Positions 25,707-36,272 of a stretch of 64,000 nt of DNA are shown piece by piece. The stretch spans positions 496,001-560,000 of the forward strand of contig NZ_JAJCVI010000001.1 in assembly GCF_020567525.1 (NCBI RefSeq), in the 5' to 3' direction. Below the pieces are notes generated by a model. The model was not told the DNA's origin. It saw only the letters and a list, made by a program, of their open reading frames with translations, and did not search any database. The DNA is from Halorubellus salinus. Lineage in GTDB: Archaea > Halobacteriota > Halobacteria > Halobacteriales > Natrialbaceae. How positions within the stretch are numbered: position 1 is the stretch's first letter; the number at the start of each line of letters is the position of its first letter. A program made the translations under genes and the position numbers.

Positions 25707-26369
25707 ATGGACTACCACGACGTCGAGCGGTACGTGGAGGCGACCGCGCCCGCGCCCGACGAACTCGCCCGGGAGATGGACGCGTACGCCGCAGAGATGG
25801 GGTTCCCGCACGTCGGCCCCGCGGTCGGCGCGACGCTCCGGATGCTCGCGCGGATGGTCGACGCGGAGCGCGTGTTCGAGTTCGGGAGCGGGTTCGGGTA
25901 CAGCGCGTACTGGTGGGCGCAAGCGCTCCCCGACGACGGCGAGGTCGTCCTGACTGAGTTCGACGCGGACGAACTCGACGACGCTCGCGAGTTCATGACG
26001 CGTGCCGGGTTCGACGCCATCGCGCGGTACGAGCACGGCGACGCGATGGAGGCCATCGAGCGCTACGACGGCCCGTTCGACGCCGTGCTCGTCGACCACC
26101 AGAAGGAGCGGTACGCCGAAGCGTTCCACGCGGTCTGCGACAAGGTCGCGCCCGGCGGGGTCGTCGTCGCCGACAACACCCTGAGTGCCGGCATCATCTC
26201 GTTCGACGACCTCCTCGCGCACTTCGCCGACGACGCCGCACTCGACGACGCCAGCGACGCCACGAAGGGCATCGCGGAGTACCTCCACGCGGTCCGCGAC
26301 GACGACGCCTTCGAGACCATCGTCCTCCCACTCGGGGAGGGCATCGCCGTCAGCTACCGCGTCGACTGA
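25707..26369 (+). CDS. O-methyltransferase (class I SAM-dependent)
   Basis: A 220-aa methyltransferase similar to the catechol/caffeoyl-CoA O-methyltransferase group. SAM-binding motif I is 'VFEFGSGFGYSAYWW' (about 57-71), followed by an acidic residue after the next strand (TEFDADE) and the 'FDAVLVDHQKERY' loop. 'APGGVVVADNTL' carries the metal-coordinating Asp-Asn of this family. The ATG at 25707 lies about 25 bases after AACCCTTACGG, consistent with a leaderless transcript. The substrate is unknown. It is convergent with the first transducer gene, 22 bases away. Confidence 0.9.
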   Translation: MDYHDVERYVEATAPAPDELAREMDAYAAEMGFPHVGPAVGATLRMLARMVDAERVFEFGSGFGYSAYWWAQALPDDGEVVLTEFDADELDDAREFMTRAGFDAIARYEHGDAMEAIERYDGPFDAVLVDHQKERYAEAFHAVCDKVAPGGVVVADNTLSAGIISFDDLLAHFADDAALDDASDATKGIAEYLHAVRDDDAFETIVLPLGEGIAVSYRVD

Positions 26370-26391
26370 CCGATACCGGGTCGCGTTCGCG

Positions 26392-28728
26392 TCACTCGTC
26401 GACGCCGCCGTCGGTCGTCGGCGTCGCCGACTCGAACGGGTCCGCGTCGTCGTCCCCGCCGTCGTGCTCGTCCTCGCCGCCGACCGACTCGTCCACGTCG
26501 TGGACCTCGAACGCTTCGAGCGCGTTCCAGAGGTCCGAGGCGCGGTCGCTCAGGCGGTCGGCGCTGCTGGAGACGTCCGAGAGGTTCGCGGTCTGCTCCT
26601 CGGCCGCTGCGGCGACCGTCTCCGCCTCGCTCGCGGTCCGATGCCCGATCTCGGTCGCGCCCTCGGTCATCGCGACGACCTCCTCGGTGCTCGCCGCCTG
26701 CTCTTCCGTCGCCGCCGATATCTCCTGGACGCCCGTGTTCGTCTCCTGCGCGTGCTCGGCGACCTCGTCGAGGGCCGCCGCCGCCTCGCGGACGTCCTCC
26801 GCGTTGGCCGCGACGCGCTCGTTCACGTCGCGGACCTGCTCGGCCGTGCTCGCGGTCTGCTCGTCGATGCGCTCCAGGCGTCCCTCGATGTCCTCCGCGG
26901 CGTCCTTCGCCTCCGCAGCGAGGTCCTTGACCTCCTGGGCGACCACCGCGAACCCGCCGCCGTCGCCGTCGCCGCTCGCACCCCGGGACGCCTCGATGTT
27001 CGCGTTCAACGCCAGCATGTTCGTCTGGTGCGCGACGTCGCTGATGAACTCCACGAGCTTGTCGACCTCGCGCATCTGCGCTTCCAGCGCGTCGATCTCG
27101 TCGACCGCGTCCGCGGTCTCGCCAGCGATCTCCTCCATGCTCTCGATGGCGTCCTCGGCCGCCTCCCGGCCCTCGCGGCCGACCGTCGCGGACCGCGCGG
27201 CCGTGTCAGCGACCTCGTTCGCGGACGCCGCGATCTCCTCGGTCGTCGTCGCCAGACTCTCCATCTCCGCGCTCACCGCGTCCAGCTTCTCGCGCTGCTC
27301 GTCCGCCCCGACCGAGATCTCCTGGACGGACTCGGTCACCTGCGCGCTCGCCTTCCGGACCTCGTCCGTCGACGTCGCGACGCTCCCGGACTCGTCCTCG
27401 ACCGCCGCGGCGAACTCGCGCGCCGCGCGCACGGTCTCCTCCAGGTCGTCGAGCATCTCGTTGAACGACGTCGCGACCGCGGTCATCGCCTCGCTCTCCT
27501 CGGAGCCCTCGAGGCGCTGCGTGAGGTCGCCGTCCGCGCAGGCGTCCATCGCGTCGCTGTAGGCCTCCGCGCGCTCCTTGAGGTGGTCGCTGAACGCGTC
27601 CGCCGCACGCCGACGTTCCTCGGCCTCCTCGCGCGCCGCCCGCGCTTCCGCTATCTGGTCGCCGAGAGACACGCGCATCTCGTCGAACGCGTCGCCGAGT
27701 TCGCCGAGTTCGTCGCGGCGTTCGACCTCGACGGCCGTGTGCAGGTCGCCCTCGCGGAGGCGTCGTGCGTCCTCCGAGAGCGACGAGATGCCGGAGACGG
27801 TGCCGCGGACGAGCGTCATGCCGACGACGGCGAGCACGAGCGCGAGCGCGCCGAGCATCCCCGCGACGCCGAGTTCGACGAACGACTGCACGGCGAACGC
27901 GTGCTGGGCGGTCGTCCGTCGCGTCACGTACCAGTCGGTGCCGTCGACGCTCGACACGCCGACGACCGTCGAGACGTCGCTCGCGTTCTCCAGACGGTCG
28001 AAGGACGAGGAGAGGTCGAGCCCGGCGTTCACGAGCTGGTCCGACGCCATGATCTCGGACTCGCGCTGGGAGAGCACGGTCGTCCCTTCGCCGTCGACGA
28101 CGGCGTAGGACCCGTCGCTGGTCGCCGGGAGGACGCTCCGGGAGAGCTCGGCGAGTTCGACGACGAGCACGATGGAGCGATGCGGGTGGTCTTCGACGGG
28201 CGTCGACACGAACACCACGGGCCGGTTCTGGTACCGCATGACGACCGGGTCGGAGACGCCGACTGCGCCGACCTCCTCGGCCTGCGTCGCGTTCACGCGC
28301 TCGACGTGTTCAGCGGTCAGGTCGGTGCTGTTCGGCTTGAACAGTCCCCAGTCGATGCCGGCGCGAGCGAGCGTGTCCCCGCTCGTCCGGTTGACGTAGA
28401 GTGCCGCGGCCACGTACGACGGCTCCTCGGCGTTCCGCAAGAGCACCGCCGAATCGCCCGTGACGTCGTTCTGCACGGGCCGCATCCGCGTGAGCGTCGT
28501 CGCACGGCGTTCCAGCCCATCGATCGTGGATTCCAGGTGCTGGCTCTGGACGGTCGCGTCCTCGACGTACTCGGTGCGAACGTCCTCGCTCATGTTCTGA
28601 CTCACCGCGCCGTAGACCGCGCCACCGATCCCGCCCAGTACGAGGACGACCACCACCCCGGCGACGAGGAACTTCGTTCGGAGACTGTCCGTGACCGCGT
28701 CCGGCAAGATTCGCCCCATCAATCCCAT
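26392..28728 (-). CDS. Methyl-accepting chemotaxis transducer 1
   Basis: A 778-aa haloarchaeal transducer that signals through CheA/CheW to the archaellum. TM1 is near 20-43, an extracellular sensor domain near 45-280, and TM2 near 281-305. HAMP follows near 305-360, then a long coiled-coil signalling domain whose hairpin tip ('QTNMLALNANIEASRG') is near 560-575. Clusters of Glu/Ala pairs in the flanking helices are candidate methylation sites. The start ATG 28728 is supported by TATATATA at 28756-28763, which places the transcript start at the codon; an ATG at 28719 is an alternative. The ligand is unknown. It is a close paralogue of the gene at 29001-31337. Confidence 0.93.
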   Translation of the reverse strand: MGLMGRILPDAVTDSLRTKFLVAGVVVVLVLGGIGGAVYGAVSQNMSEDVRTEYVEDATVQSQHLESTIDGLERRATTLTRMRPVQNDVTGDSAVLLRNAEEPSYVAAALYVNRTSGDTLARAGIDWGLFKPNSTDLTAEHVERVNATQAEEVGAVGVSDPVVMRYQNRPVVFVSTPVEDHPHRSIVLVVELAELSRSVLPATSDGSYAVVDGEGTTVLSQRESEIMASDQLVNAGLDLSSSFDRLENASDVSTVVGVSSVDGTDWYVTRRTTAQHAFAVQSFVELGVAGMLGALALVLAVVGMTLVRGTVSGISSLSEDARRLREGDLHTAVEVERRDELGELGDAFDEMRVSLGDQIAEARAAREEAEERRRAADAFSDHLKERAEAYSDAMDACADGDLTQRLEGSEESEAMTAVATSFNEMLDDLEETVRAAREFAAAVEDESGSVATSTDEVRKASAQVTESVQEISVGADEQREKLDAVSAEMESLATTTEEIAASANEVADTAARSATVGREGREAAEDAIESMEEIAGETADAVDEIDALEAQMREVDKLVEFISDVAHQTNMLALNANIEASRGASGDGDGGGFAVVAQEVKDLAAEAKDAAEDIEGRLERIDEQTASTAEQVRDVNERVAANAEDVREAAAALDEVAEHAQETNTGVQEISAATEEQAASTEEVVAMTEGATEIGHRTASEAETVAAAAEEQTANLSDVSSSADRLSDRASDLWNALEAFEVHDVDESVGGEDEHDGGDDDADPFESATPTTDGGVDE

Positions 28729-28750
28729 CGGCCGCGCAAAATGAACACTC

Positions 28751-28764
28751 GTTAATATATATAG
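28751..28764 (-). promoter_or_regulatory. TATA box of transducer 1
   Basis: A strong AT-rich TATA element (CTATATATATTAAC on the minus strand) is centred about 27-30 bases before the ATG at 28728, implying a leaderless mRNA. The rest of the 272-base gap up to 29000 shows nothing recognisable. Confidence 0.6.
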
Positions 28765-29000
28765 CGGATTCCCTGCTCGGGTGTGTCGCCTAACCAAACA
28801 TACTAGCGTCCGTAGCTATGTAGAATCCTGTTTTCGTGCGCGTATTTTACGCTCCGCGAGTTTGAATCAGCCCCCATACGTGTTGCACGAATCGGCGGGT
28901 GCACCGACGGCCCGCGAGTCGCCGGCGACGCGCTCGCGCGCACCCCGACCGAACCCCCCTCGAGGACCCACGGTCCACGACCAGACGACGGGCGTGGCAG

Positions 29001-31337
29001 TCACTTCACGGAGGACTCGTCGAACTGGAACGGCACCGACGCCGCGTCGACGTCGACCTCCTCGTCCGCGACCTCGAACGCGGCGAGATGCTCGGACAGC
29101 GTGCGAGCCTGCGACGCGAGGTGCTCGACGCGCCCCGAGACGTCCGAGAGGTTCGCGGTCTGCTCCTCGGCGGCGGCCGCGACCGTCTCCGCCTCCGCGC
29201 TCGTCTCCTCGCTGATGGTCGTCGCGTCCGCGACCATCGCGACGACCTCCTCGGTGCTCGCCGCCTGCTCCTCGGTCGCTGCCGATATCTCCTGGACGCC
29301 CTCGTTCGTCCGCTCGACCTGCTGCGCGATCGTCGAGAGCGCTCGCGCGGCCTCGCGGACGTCCTCCGCGTTCGCCGCGACCTGCTCCTTGGTCGCGCGG
29401 ACCGCCGCCGCAGTCCCGTCGGTCTCCGCGCGGATGCGCTCCAATCGCTCCTCGACGTCCGCCGCCGCGTCCTGCGTGTCCTGCGCCAGGTCCTTGACCT
29501 CCTGGGCGACGACCGCGAACCCCTTGCCATCGCCGTCGCCGCTCGCGCCCCGGGACGCCTCGATGTTCGCGTTCAACGCCAGCATGTTCGTCTGGTTCGC
29601 GACGTCCGCGATGAACTCGACGAGCTCGTCGATCGCGGCCATCTCCGCCTCCAGCGTCTCGATCGCTTCGACCGCCTCCGCGGACTCGGCCTCGACGTCT
29701 TCCATCCCCGCGATAGCGTCCGACGCCGCCGCCTGCCCCTCGCGACCGGCTTCGGCGGCTCGCTCCGCGCGCTCCGCGACGTCGTTCGTCGTCGCTGCGA
29801 TCTGCTCGGTGGTCGTCGACAGCTCCTCCATCTCGACGTTCACCGACTGGAGGTTGTCGTGCTGGCGCTCCGCGCCGACCGAGATCTCCTGCACGGACTC
29901 CGTTACCTGCGCGCTCGCCCGCTTGACCTCGCCCGTCGACGCCGCCGCGCTGTCGCTCGCGGCCTCCACGGCCGCGGCGAACGACTTCGCGTCCGCGACC
30001 GTGTCCTCGATCGCCGTCAGCATCCGGTTCGTCGCATCCGCGACCGACGTCATCGCGTCCGAGCGACTGTCCGGGTCGAGGCGCGCTGTCAGGTCACCGT
30101 CCGCGACCTCGGTCATCGTCGCCTCGTACGCGTCGGCCTTCCGTTCCAGGTGGCGACGCATCGCCTCCGCCTCCTGGCGCGCCGCCTCCGCGTTCGTCCG
30201 CGCCTGCTCGACCTCGCGGATGCGCTCCCGGAGCGACGACCGCATCTCGTCGAACGCTCGCCCGAGGTCGCCGATCTCGTCCGTCCGGTCGGTCGGCACC
30301 TCGGCCTCGAGGTCGCCGTCCTGGAGGCGGTTCGCGGCGTCGGAGAGTTCGCGCACCGACCCGACGGTGTTCCGGCCGAGCGTCATCCCGAGGACGCCCA
30401 GGCTCGCGACCACGAGCGCGACGAGCACGAGCATCTGGTTCGAGATGGCGTGCTGGAGCGCGTACGCGTCGCTCGTCGGGACGCGCGTCGCGACGACCCA
30501 CGGCGCGCTCTCGCCGACCGCCGAGCCGACCGCGACCGATCGCCCGTCGACCGCTGTCCTGGACGTGAACCCGGTGTCGCCGTTGCGCTTGGCTCCGTCA
30601 CTCGGGTCGAATCCCTTCGTGTTCGCCATCTCCATCGGGGTGTAGTTCTCCTCCGTCGACGCCAGGAGGCGACCGTCGCCGTCCGTGAGGAAGGCTTCAC
30701 CCGATGCTTGTTCCAGCAGGTAGTCCTCGCCGACGGACTGGACGTCGGCGACGAGGAAGACCGTCTCGTTCCGTTGTCCGTCTACGGTCGTCGCGAAGCC
30801 AACGTACGGCGCGTCGTCGCCACCGATCTGGAACGGTTGGGTGGTGCCAACTGCACTCCCGCTCTCGTTCAGCGAGCGTACCAGCCGCTCTCGTATCGGT
30901 TCCCGGAGGGTCTTTCGACCGTCGCCCAGCTCGATGAACCGTTGATCGCCGGTGACGATCTCTAGCTGTCCATCACTCGCGTCGAGGTAGTACGCGGCGA
31001 CGACGTGGTCTCGTCGCTCCACCGACGCAGAGAGCGCGTTCTCTATCGCTTCGCCCGAGAACTCGGGCTGGCCCTGCATCGTGCCGACGCTCACTCGTAG
31101 CCGCTGCATGTTCCTCGTGGAGCTACGATACCACTCGTCGATCTGGTCGCGCTGGAGCGTCGCAGTGGTCGTCAACTCGTTCTCCGTCTCTTTCTCCAGT
31201 TGTTCACCTGCGTCGACGTAGACGAACCCACCGACTCCACCGGCGACGACTGTCACCAGCAGTAGGCCCAGGAAGAACTTCGTCGCGTAGTTCCTCCGGA
31301 GACGCCGGGGAAGCAGTCGTCGTAGTATCGAACCCAT
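29001..31337 (-). CDS. Methyl-accepting chemotaxis transducer 2
   Basis: A 778-aa transducer, the same length as its neighbour. TM1 lies near 17-40. The extracellular domain (about 45-295) is a Cache-like sensor ('VAAYYLDASDGQLEIVTGD', 'PYVGFATTVDGQRNETVFLVADV'). TM2 lies near 296-320, followed by HAMP and the signalling coiled coil with the tip 'QTNMLALNANIEASRG' near 575-590. The cytoplasmic parts of the two transducers are strongly alike while their sensor parts are not, so they probably report different stimuli to the same chemotaxis core. The ATG at 31337 follows a CTTATAGG TATA-like element by about 27 bases. Confidence 0.93.
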   Translation of the reverse strand: MGSILRRLLPRRLRRNYATKFFLGLLLVTVVAGGVGGFVYVDAGEQLEKETENELTTTATLQRDQIDEWYRSSTRNMQRLRVSVGTMQGQPEFSGEAIENALSASVERRDHVVAAYYLDASDGQLEIVTGDQRFIELGDGRKTLREPIRERLVRSLNESGSAVGTTQPFQIGGDDAPYVGFATTVDGQRNETVFLVADVQSVGEDYLLEQASGEAFLTDGDGRLLASTEENYTPMEMANTKGFDPSDGAKRNGDTGFTSRTAVDGRSVAVGSAVGESAPWVVATRVPTSDAYALQHAISNQMLVLVALVVASLGVLGMTLGRNTVGSVRELSDAANRLQDGDLEAEVPTDRTDEIGDLGRAFDEMRSSLRERIREVEQARTNAEAARQEAEAMRRHLERKADAYEATMTEVADGDLTARLDPDSRSDAMTSVADATNRMLTAIEDTVADAKSFAAAVEAASDSAAASTGEVKRASAQVTESVQEISVGAERQHDNLQSVNVEMEELSTTTEQIAATTNDVAERAERAAEAGREGQAAASDAIAGMEDVEAESAEAVEAIETLEAEMAAIDELVEFIADVANQTNMLALNANIEASRGASGDGDGKGFAVVAQEVKDLAQDTQDAAADVEERLERIRAETDGTAAAVRATKEQVAANAEDVREAARALSTIAQQVERTNEGVQEISAATEEQAASTEEVVAMVADATTISEETSAEAETVAAAAEEQTANLSDVSGRVEHLASQARTLSEHLAAFEVADEEVDVDAASVPFQFDESSVK

Positions 31338-31470
31338 CAGGTAGGTACCTGCGACCAACCCACCTATAAGTTTCTGAAATTTTATATATTCTCGTCTGTT
31401 CGGGAACGACCCGCACAATCACGCCACCCTGCGAATAGTCCTCACAATACGACCACGCGAACGCCACCCG

Positions 31471-31690
31471 CCACGCTCGAGCAGCGCAAAACGTCGACGA
31501 AAAACCGCCAGCGCAAGCCCGCTTCTCAGGCCTCCTCCTCGAACCCGTCCTCGAACTTGAACGTGCCAGTACGACCTTTTGTCGCGGCCCTCGCCGCGCT
31601 CGGGCCGCGCAAAACGTCGATGAAAAACCGCCAGCGCAAGCCCGCTTCTCAGGCCTCCTCCTCGAACCCGTCCTCGAACTTGAACGTGCC
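31471..31690 (-). repeat. Direct repeat duplicating the 3' end of the M29 gene
   Basis: A core of about 84 bases at 31607-31690 recurs at 31484-31567 with a single mismatch; weaker similarity extends about 13 bases further. The offset is 123 bases. The unit on the minus strand holds the last 13 codons (GTFKFEDGFEEEA), the TGA stop and the following T-rich terminator-like bases. The 311-base region 31338-31648 holds only this repeat, T-runs and the transducer 2 promoter. Confidence 0.9.
31608..31627 (-). terminator. T-rich terminator after the M29 aminopeptidase gene
   Basis: On the minus strand, TTTTT (31623-31627) and TTTT (31611-31614) follow the stop codon by about 25-40 bases, typical of archaeal T-run termination. 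The same T-runs recur 123 bases further on in the duplicated copy. Confidence 0.45.
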
Positions 31691-32746
31691 GTTGCGCTGG
31701 ACGACCTCACCGTCGACCTCGATGCGCGAATCCTCGCTCATGTCGACGATCATGTCCTGGTGGACCGCGGACTGATTGACCTCGTTGTCCTCGCCGACCG
31801 TGTCGTCGTACGCACGCCCGATGGCCATGTGGACGGTGTCGCCCATCTTCTCGTCGAACAGCATGTTGTACGTGAACCGGTCGATGTCGCGGTTCATCCC
31901 GATACCGAGCTCGCCGAGGCGCTTCGCGCCCTCGTCCGTGTTCAGGACGCTCGTGAGGACCTCCTCGTTCTTGTCCGCGGAGTGCTCGACGACCTCGCCT
32001 CCCTCGAACACGAGCCGGACGTTCGTGATCTCGCGACTCTGCACCATCACGGGCATATCGAACAGGACCTCGCCCTCGACGCTCTCTGGCCGTGGTGCCG
32101 TGAAGACCTCGCCACCGGGGAGGTTGTGCTCCGCCCAGTCGTTCTTCGTCGGATTCCCACCGACCGACATCGTGACGTCGGTCGTGTCGCCGGAGACGAT
32201 GCGGACCTCGTCCGCGTCGTCGAGGATCTCGACCATGTTCGCCTGGAACGCCTCCTGCTCGTCCCAGTCCTTGTTCACGGCGTCGAACACGAAGTCAGCG
32301 TACGCCTCCGTGCTCATCTCCGCGTCCTGCGCGTTCCCCGGCGCCGGATACTGCGTGAGCAGCCAGCGCTTGTCCATCATCTCGTCCATCAACGGCCGCA
32401 TCTCCTGCTGGCGCGCCTGGTTCGTCTCCGGCGGCACGTCGCTGGACTCGAACGTGTTCGAGTCCGCGCGGATGGAGATGGAGACGTCCGTCTTCTCGGC
32501 CATCGCGAGGACGTGCTCGGGGGTCTCCCAGTCGTCGTCGTCCATCGCGAGCTGGTACGCGCGACTCGCGCGGCTCGACCCGAGGTTCAGGGTCGCGGTC
32601 GCCCCGATATCCCCGAGCTTCTCCATGACGGCGACGCCGAGGTCCTCGGCTTCCGTCGGCGCCTGAACGAGGACGTTGTCCCCGGGTTCGACGCGCGTAC
32701 AGTGGTCGACGATGATCTCGGCGTGCTCGTGGAGGCGTTCGTCCAT
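31649..32746 (-). CDS. M29 family aminopeptidase
   Basis: A 365-aa metalloaminopeptidase of the thermophilic (AmpS/PepS) family, which removes N-terminal residues using two metal ions. The N-terminal domain starts 'MDERLHEHAEIIVDHCTRVEPGDNVLVQA'. The metal-ligand region in the C-terminal half includes 'EVLTSVLNTDEGAKRLGELGIGMN', 'DEKMGDTVHMAIGRAY' and VHQDM with the His-x-Asp pair. The ATG at 32746 lies about 30 bases after GAATATGCC. The last 13 codons and stop are duplicated downstream. Its neighbour upstream on the same strand is the creatininase, 108 bases away. Confidence 0.93.
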   Translation of the reverse strand: MDERLHEHAEIIVDHCTRVEPGDNVLVQAPTEAEDLGVAVMEKLGDIGATATLNLGSSRASRAYQLAMDDDDWETPEHVLAMAEKTDVSISIRADSNTFESSDVPPETNQARQQEMRPLMDEMMDKRWLLTQYPAPGNAQDAEMSTEAYADFVFDAVNKDWDEQEAFQANMVEILDDADEVRIVSGDTTDVTMSVGGNPTKNDWAEHNLPGGEVFTAPRPESVEGEVLFDMPVMVQSREITNVRLVFEGGEVVEHSADKNEEVLTSVLNTDEGAKRLGELGIGMNRDIDRFTYNMLFDEKMGDTVHMAIGRAYDDTVGEDNEVNQSAVHQDMIVDMSEDSRIEVDGEVVQRNGTFKFEDGFEEEA

Positions 32747-32854
32747 AGGTAAATACTGCCAGAGTGGCGGCATATTCGTTTCGAAACACGAGGCTGGCGA
32801 CGCGGTCGCCGCAGACCCTCGTCTCCCGGGTCGAGGAGCGACCGGCTCGGGGAG

Positions 32855-33628
32855 TCAGTCGACGTGGGGTTTCGCCATGAGGTCGTCGAACGCGCGGTCG
32901 TCGAGCCAGTCGCAGAGGGCGACGAGTTCCTCGGTCGCGGCCTCGAACAGTTCCTCGCCCTTCTCGGCGGTGGCGTCGGTCTGGTCGCCGAACACGCCGT
33001 TCGGGGAGTTGTCGATGGCGTCGTAGTAGTTCCGCGCCCCGTGCACCGTCGGGTCGCCGTCTTCGAGGTGGACGCGGCCGCCGTCGCGTGCGTCCTCGAG
33101 GCGGTCGGTGTGGACGTTCTCCGGGTCGAGGTGCATGAGCATCGCCGTCTCCTTCGGGCCGCCATGTGGGCCGTTGTGCTCGAAGAGGTCGTCGACGAGG
33201 TCCGGGATGGACTCGTCCCACATCCACTCGACGGCGTACGCGTCGCGGTCCTCGCGGAGCCTGCGGCCGACCTCGCGGAGGTGCTGCATGTTCCCGCCGT
33301 GGGCGTTCACGTACACGACGCGGTCGATGCCGTGCTTCGTGAGGTTCCGCGTGAGGCTCTCCACGTAGTCGCGGAACGCGGGCGGGTCGACGCTCATCGT
33401 CCCGTGGAACTGCATGTGGTGCGTGCTGACGCCGACCTTGACGGGGGCGGTGCAGAGGTAGTCGCCGCGGTCGGCGGCCTCGCGAGCGAGGTTCTCGGCG
33501 ATGACGTGGTCGGTCGACTCGGGGAGGTGCGGGCCGTGCTGTTCCGTGGAGCCGACGGGGACGAGCGCGAGCGACTCCCGCTGGAAGTACTCGCCGAGGT
33601 CGGGCCACGCGTGGTCGGGCAGGTACAT
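32855..33628 (-). CDS. Creatininase family amidohydrolase
   Basis: A 257-aa member of the creatininase/MftE family of metal-dependent amidohydrolases. The metal-binding motif GSTEQHGPHLPESTD is near residues 27-41 (Glu, His and Asp ligands). 'VNAHGGNMQHL' near 105-115 supplies the next His and the oxyanion region. A 'HGGPKETAMLMHLDP' block carries the catalytic Glu. Archaeal members include the FAPy deformylase ArfB, which acts after GTP cyclohydrolase III, but other substrates are possible and the sequence alone does not decide. Given that gch3 is present elsewhere in this window, ArfB is worth considering. Confidence 0.9.
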   Translation of the reverse strand: MYLPDHAWPDLGEYFQRESLALVPVGSTEQHGPHLPESTDHVIAENLAREAADRGDYLCTAPVKVGVSTHHMQFHGTMSVDPPAFRDYVESLTRNLTKHGIDRVVYVNAHGGNMQHLREVGRRLREDRDAYAVEWMWDESIPDLVDDLFEHNGPHGGPKETAMLMHLDPENVHTDRLEDARDGGRVHLEDGDPTVHGARNYYDAIDNSPNGVFGDQTDATAEKGEELFEAATEELVALCDWLDDRAFDDLMAKPHVD

Positions 33629-33740
33629 GGTCGACGTGGCGGCGGCGACGCGGAAATGGGTTACTGCCGCGGCACGCTCGACTGCGACCCGTTCGCGCGC
33701 CGGGGCAGGGCACTTGCCGCGGCGCCAGGGTCCGCGGCTA

Positions 33741-33935
33741 TGATCGAGGACGTCCGCGAGCGGTGGGAGGCGACCGCCGAGCACTTCCAGGCGGAGGCCG
33801 ACGTGGACGTCGCTCTGAACTGAGGGTGGGATGGCGTCGACCTCTCGACGGAATCGCTCGCGTTCGCCCGCGACCTCGCCGCCGAACGCGGCGTCGCGGA
33901 CCGCCGAGGTATGGATCGTGGCCGGGCGTACCCAA
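33741..33935 (+). pseudogene. Relic of a SAM-dependent methyltransferase
   Basis: An ATG at 33741 encodes a 27-residue start (MIEDVRERWEATAEHFQAEA...) that ends at a TGA at 33822-33824. It resembles the N-terminus of haloarchaeal class I methyltransferases. Nine bases later, in another frame, 33833-33904 reads GVDLSTESLAFARDLAAER, the region after SAM motif I. The glycine-rich motif itself is missing. The simplest reading is a methyltransferase gene with an internal deletion and frameshift that also lost its 3' part. Confidence 0.55.
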
Positions 33936-33966
33936 AGCTTACCCCGGCGAGGTGACGAGGGCGACC

Positions 33967-34440
33967 GTGAACCGGAACCGAGTCCTCGCGGCGGTCCTCA
34001 TCGCCCTCCTCGTCGCTGCCGGGGGCTTCGCTGTCCTCGGTGGTGAACCGGCGAAGACGGTCTCCATCACGAACGAGCGAGAGGGAACCGCCGTGGTCGA
34101 ACTCTACCAGGTCGGTCCCGACGCGACCGTCGAGGTCGAACGCGCCGACGGGACGACGACGTCGACCCAGCCCGAGGACGTCGGCTCGCTCGCGAACGTA
34201 ACCACGGTCCGCGTGCCAGCGAACACGTCCCGCGAGGCCGTCCCCGTATTCCCGAACGGGACCGCGAGCGCGGACGCGAGCCAGACGGGATCGCGGTTCG
34301 TCTACGTCGTCCACGACGGCGACCCGGACGGCCGCACCTACCTCGCGGTCGGGCTCGTCGACTGCGGCGACGCCACGCCGTCCGCGAACGTCACGATAAC
34401 CGACGACGACGCCACGCTGGACCCGGACCCCTGCGAGTAG
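33967..34440 (+). CDS. Small exported or membrane-anchored protein, unknown
   Basis: A 157-aa protein with one N-terminal hydrophobic helix (about 5-24, 'VLAAVLIALLVAAGGFAVL') and an Asn/Thr-rich beta domain outside. It contains several potential N-glycosylation sequons, such as NVT and NTS. No lipobox. Two Cys near the C-terminus could pair. No family is recognised. The GTG at 33967 is chosen; another GTG five codons upstream (33952) would also work. It follows the methyltransferase relic directly. Confidence 0.62.
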   Translation: MNRNRVLAAVLIALLVAAGGFAVLGGEPAKTVSITNEREGTAVVELYQVGPDATVEVERADGTTTSTQPEDVGSLANVTTVRVPANTSREAVPVFPNGTASADASQTGSRFVYVVHDGDPDGRTYLAVGLVDCGDATPSANVTITDDDATLDPDPCE

Positions 34441-34542
34441 CGCGACGCGCCGAGCGCGTCGGGTGGCGACGGTTCGGTCGAGTCCCGGCAACCGAGATGG
34501 TTGTGGGCAAAGCACAAGCCACTGCCGGGTCGAGTGCATGCC

Positions 34543-36201
<1,659 letters not shown>

Positions 36202-36240
36202 AGTGGGTCGGTTGACGACTCGATAGCGTGCGACCCGCGG

Positions 36241-36250
36241 TTCTTTTTTC
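36241..36250 (+). terminator. T-run after the acyl-CoA synthetase
   Basis: TTCTTTTTTC about 40 bases after the synthetase stop is a typical archaeal T-rich termination site. It lies just before the start of the lipoprotein gene. Confidence 0.4.
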
Positions 36251-36272
36251 GTTCGCCCGTGAACGTGGAGCT

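Noticed and set aside
28798-29000. A small gene between the two transducer genes
   Set aside because: No frame with a reasonable start, codon use or family resemblance was seen.
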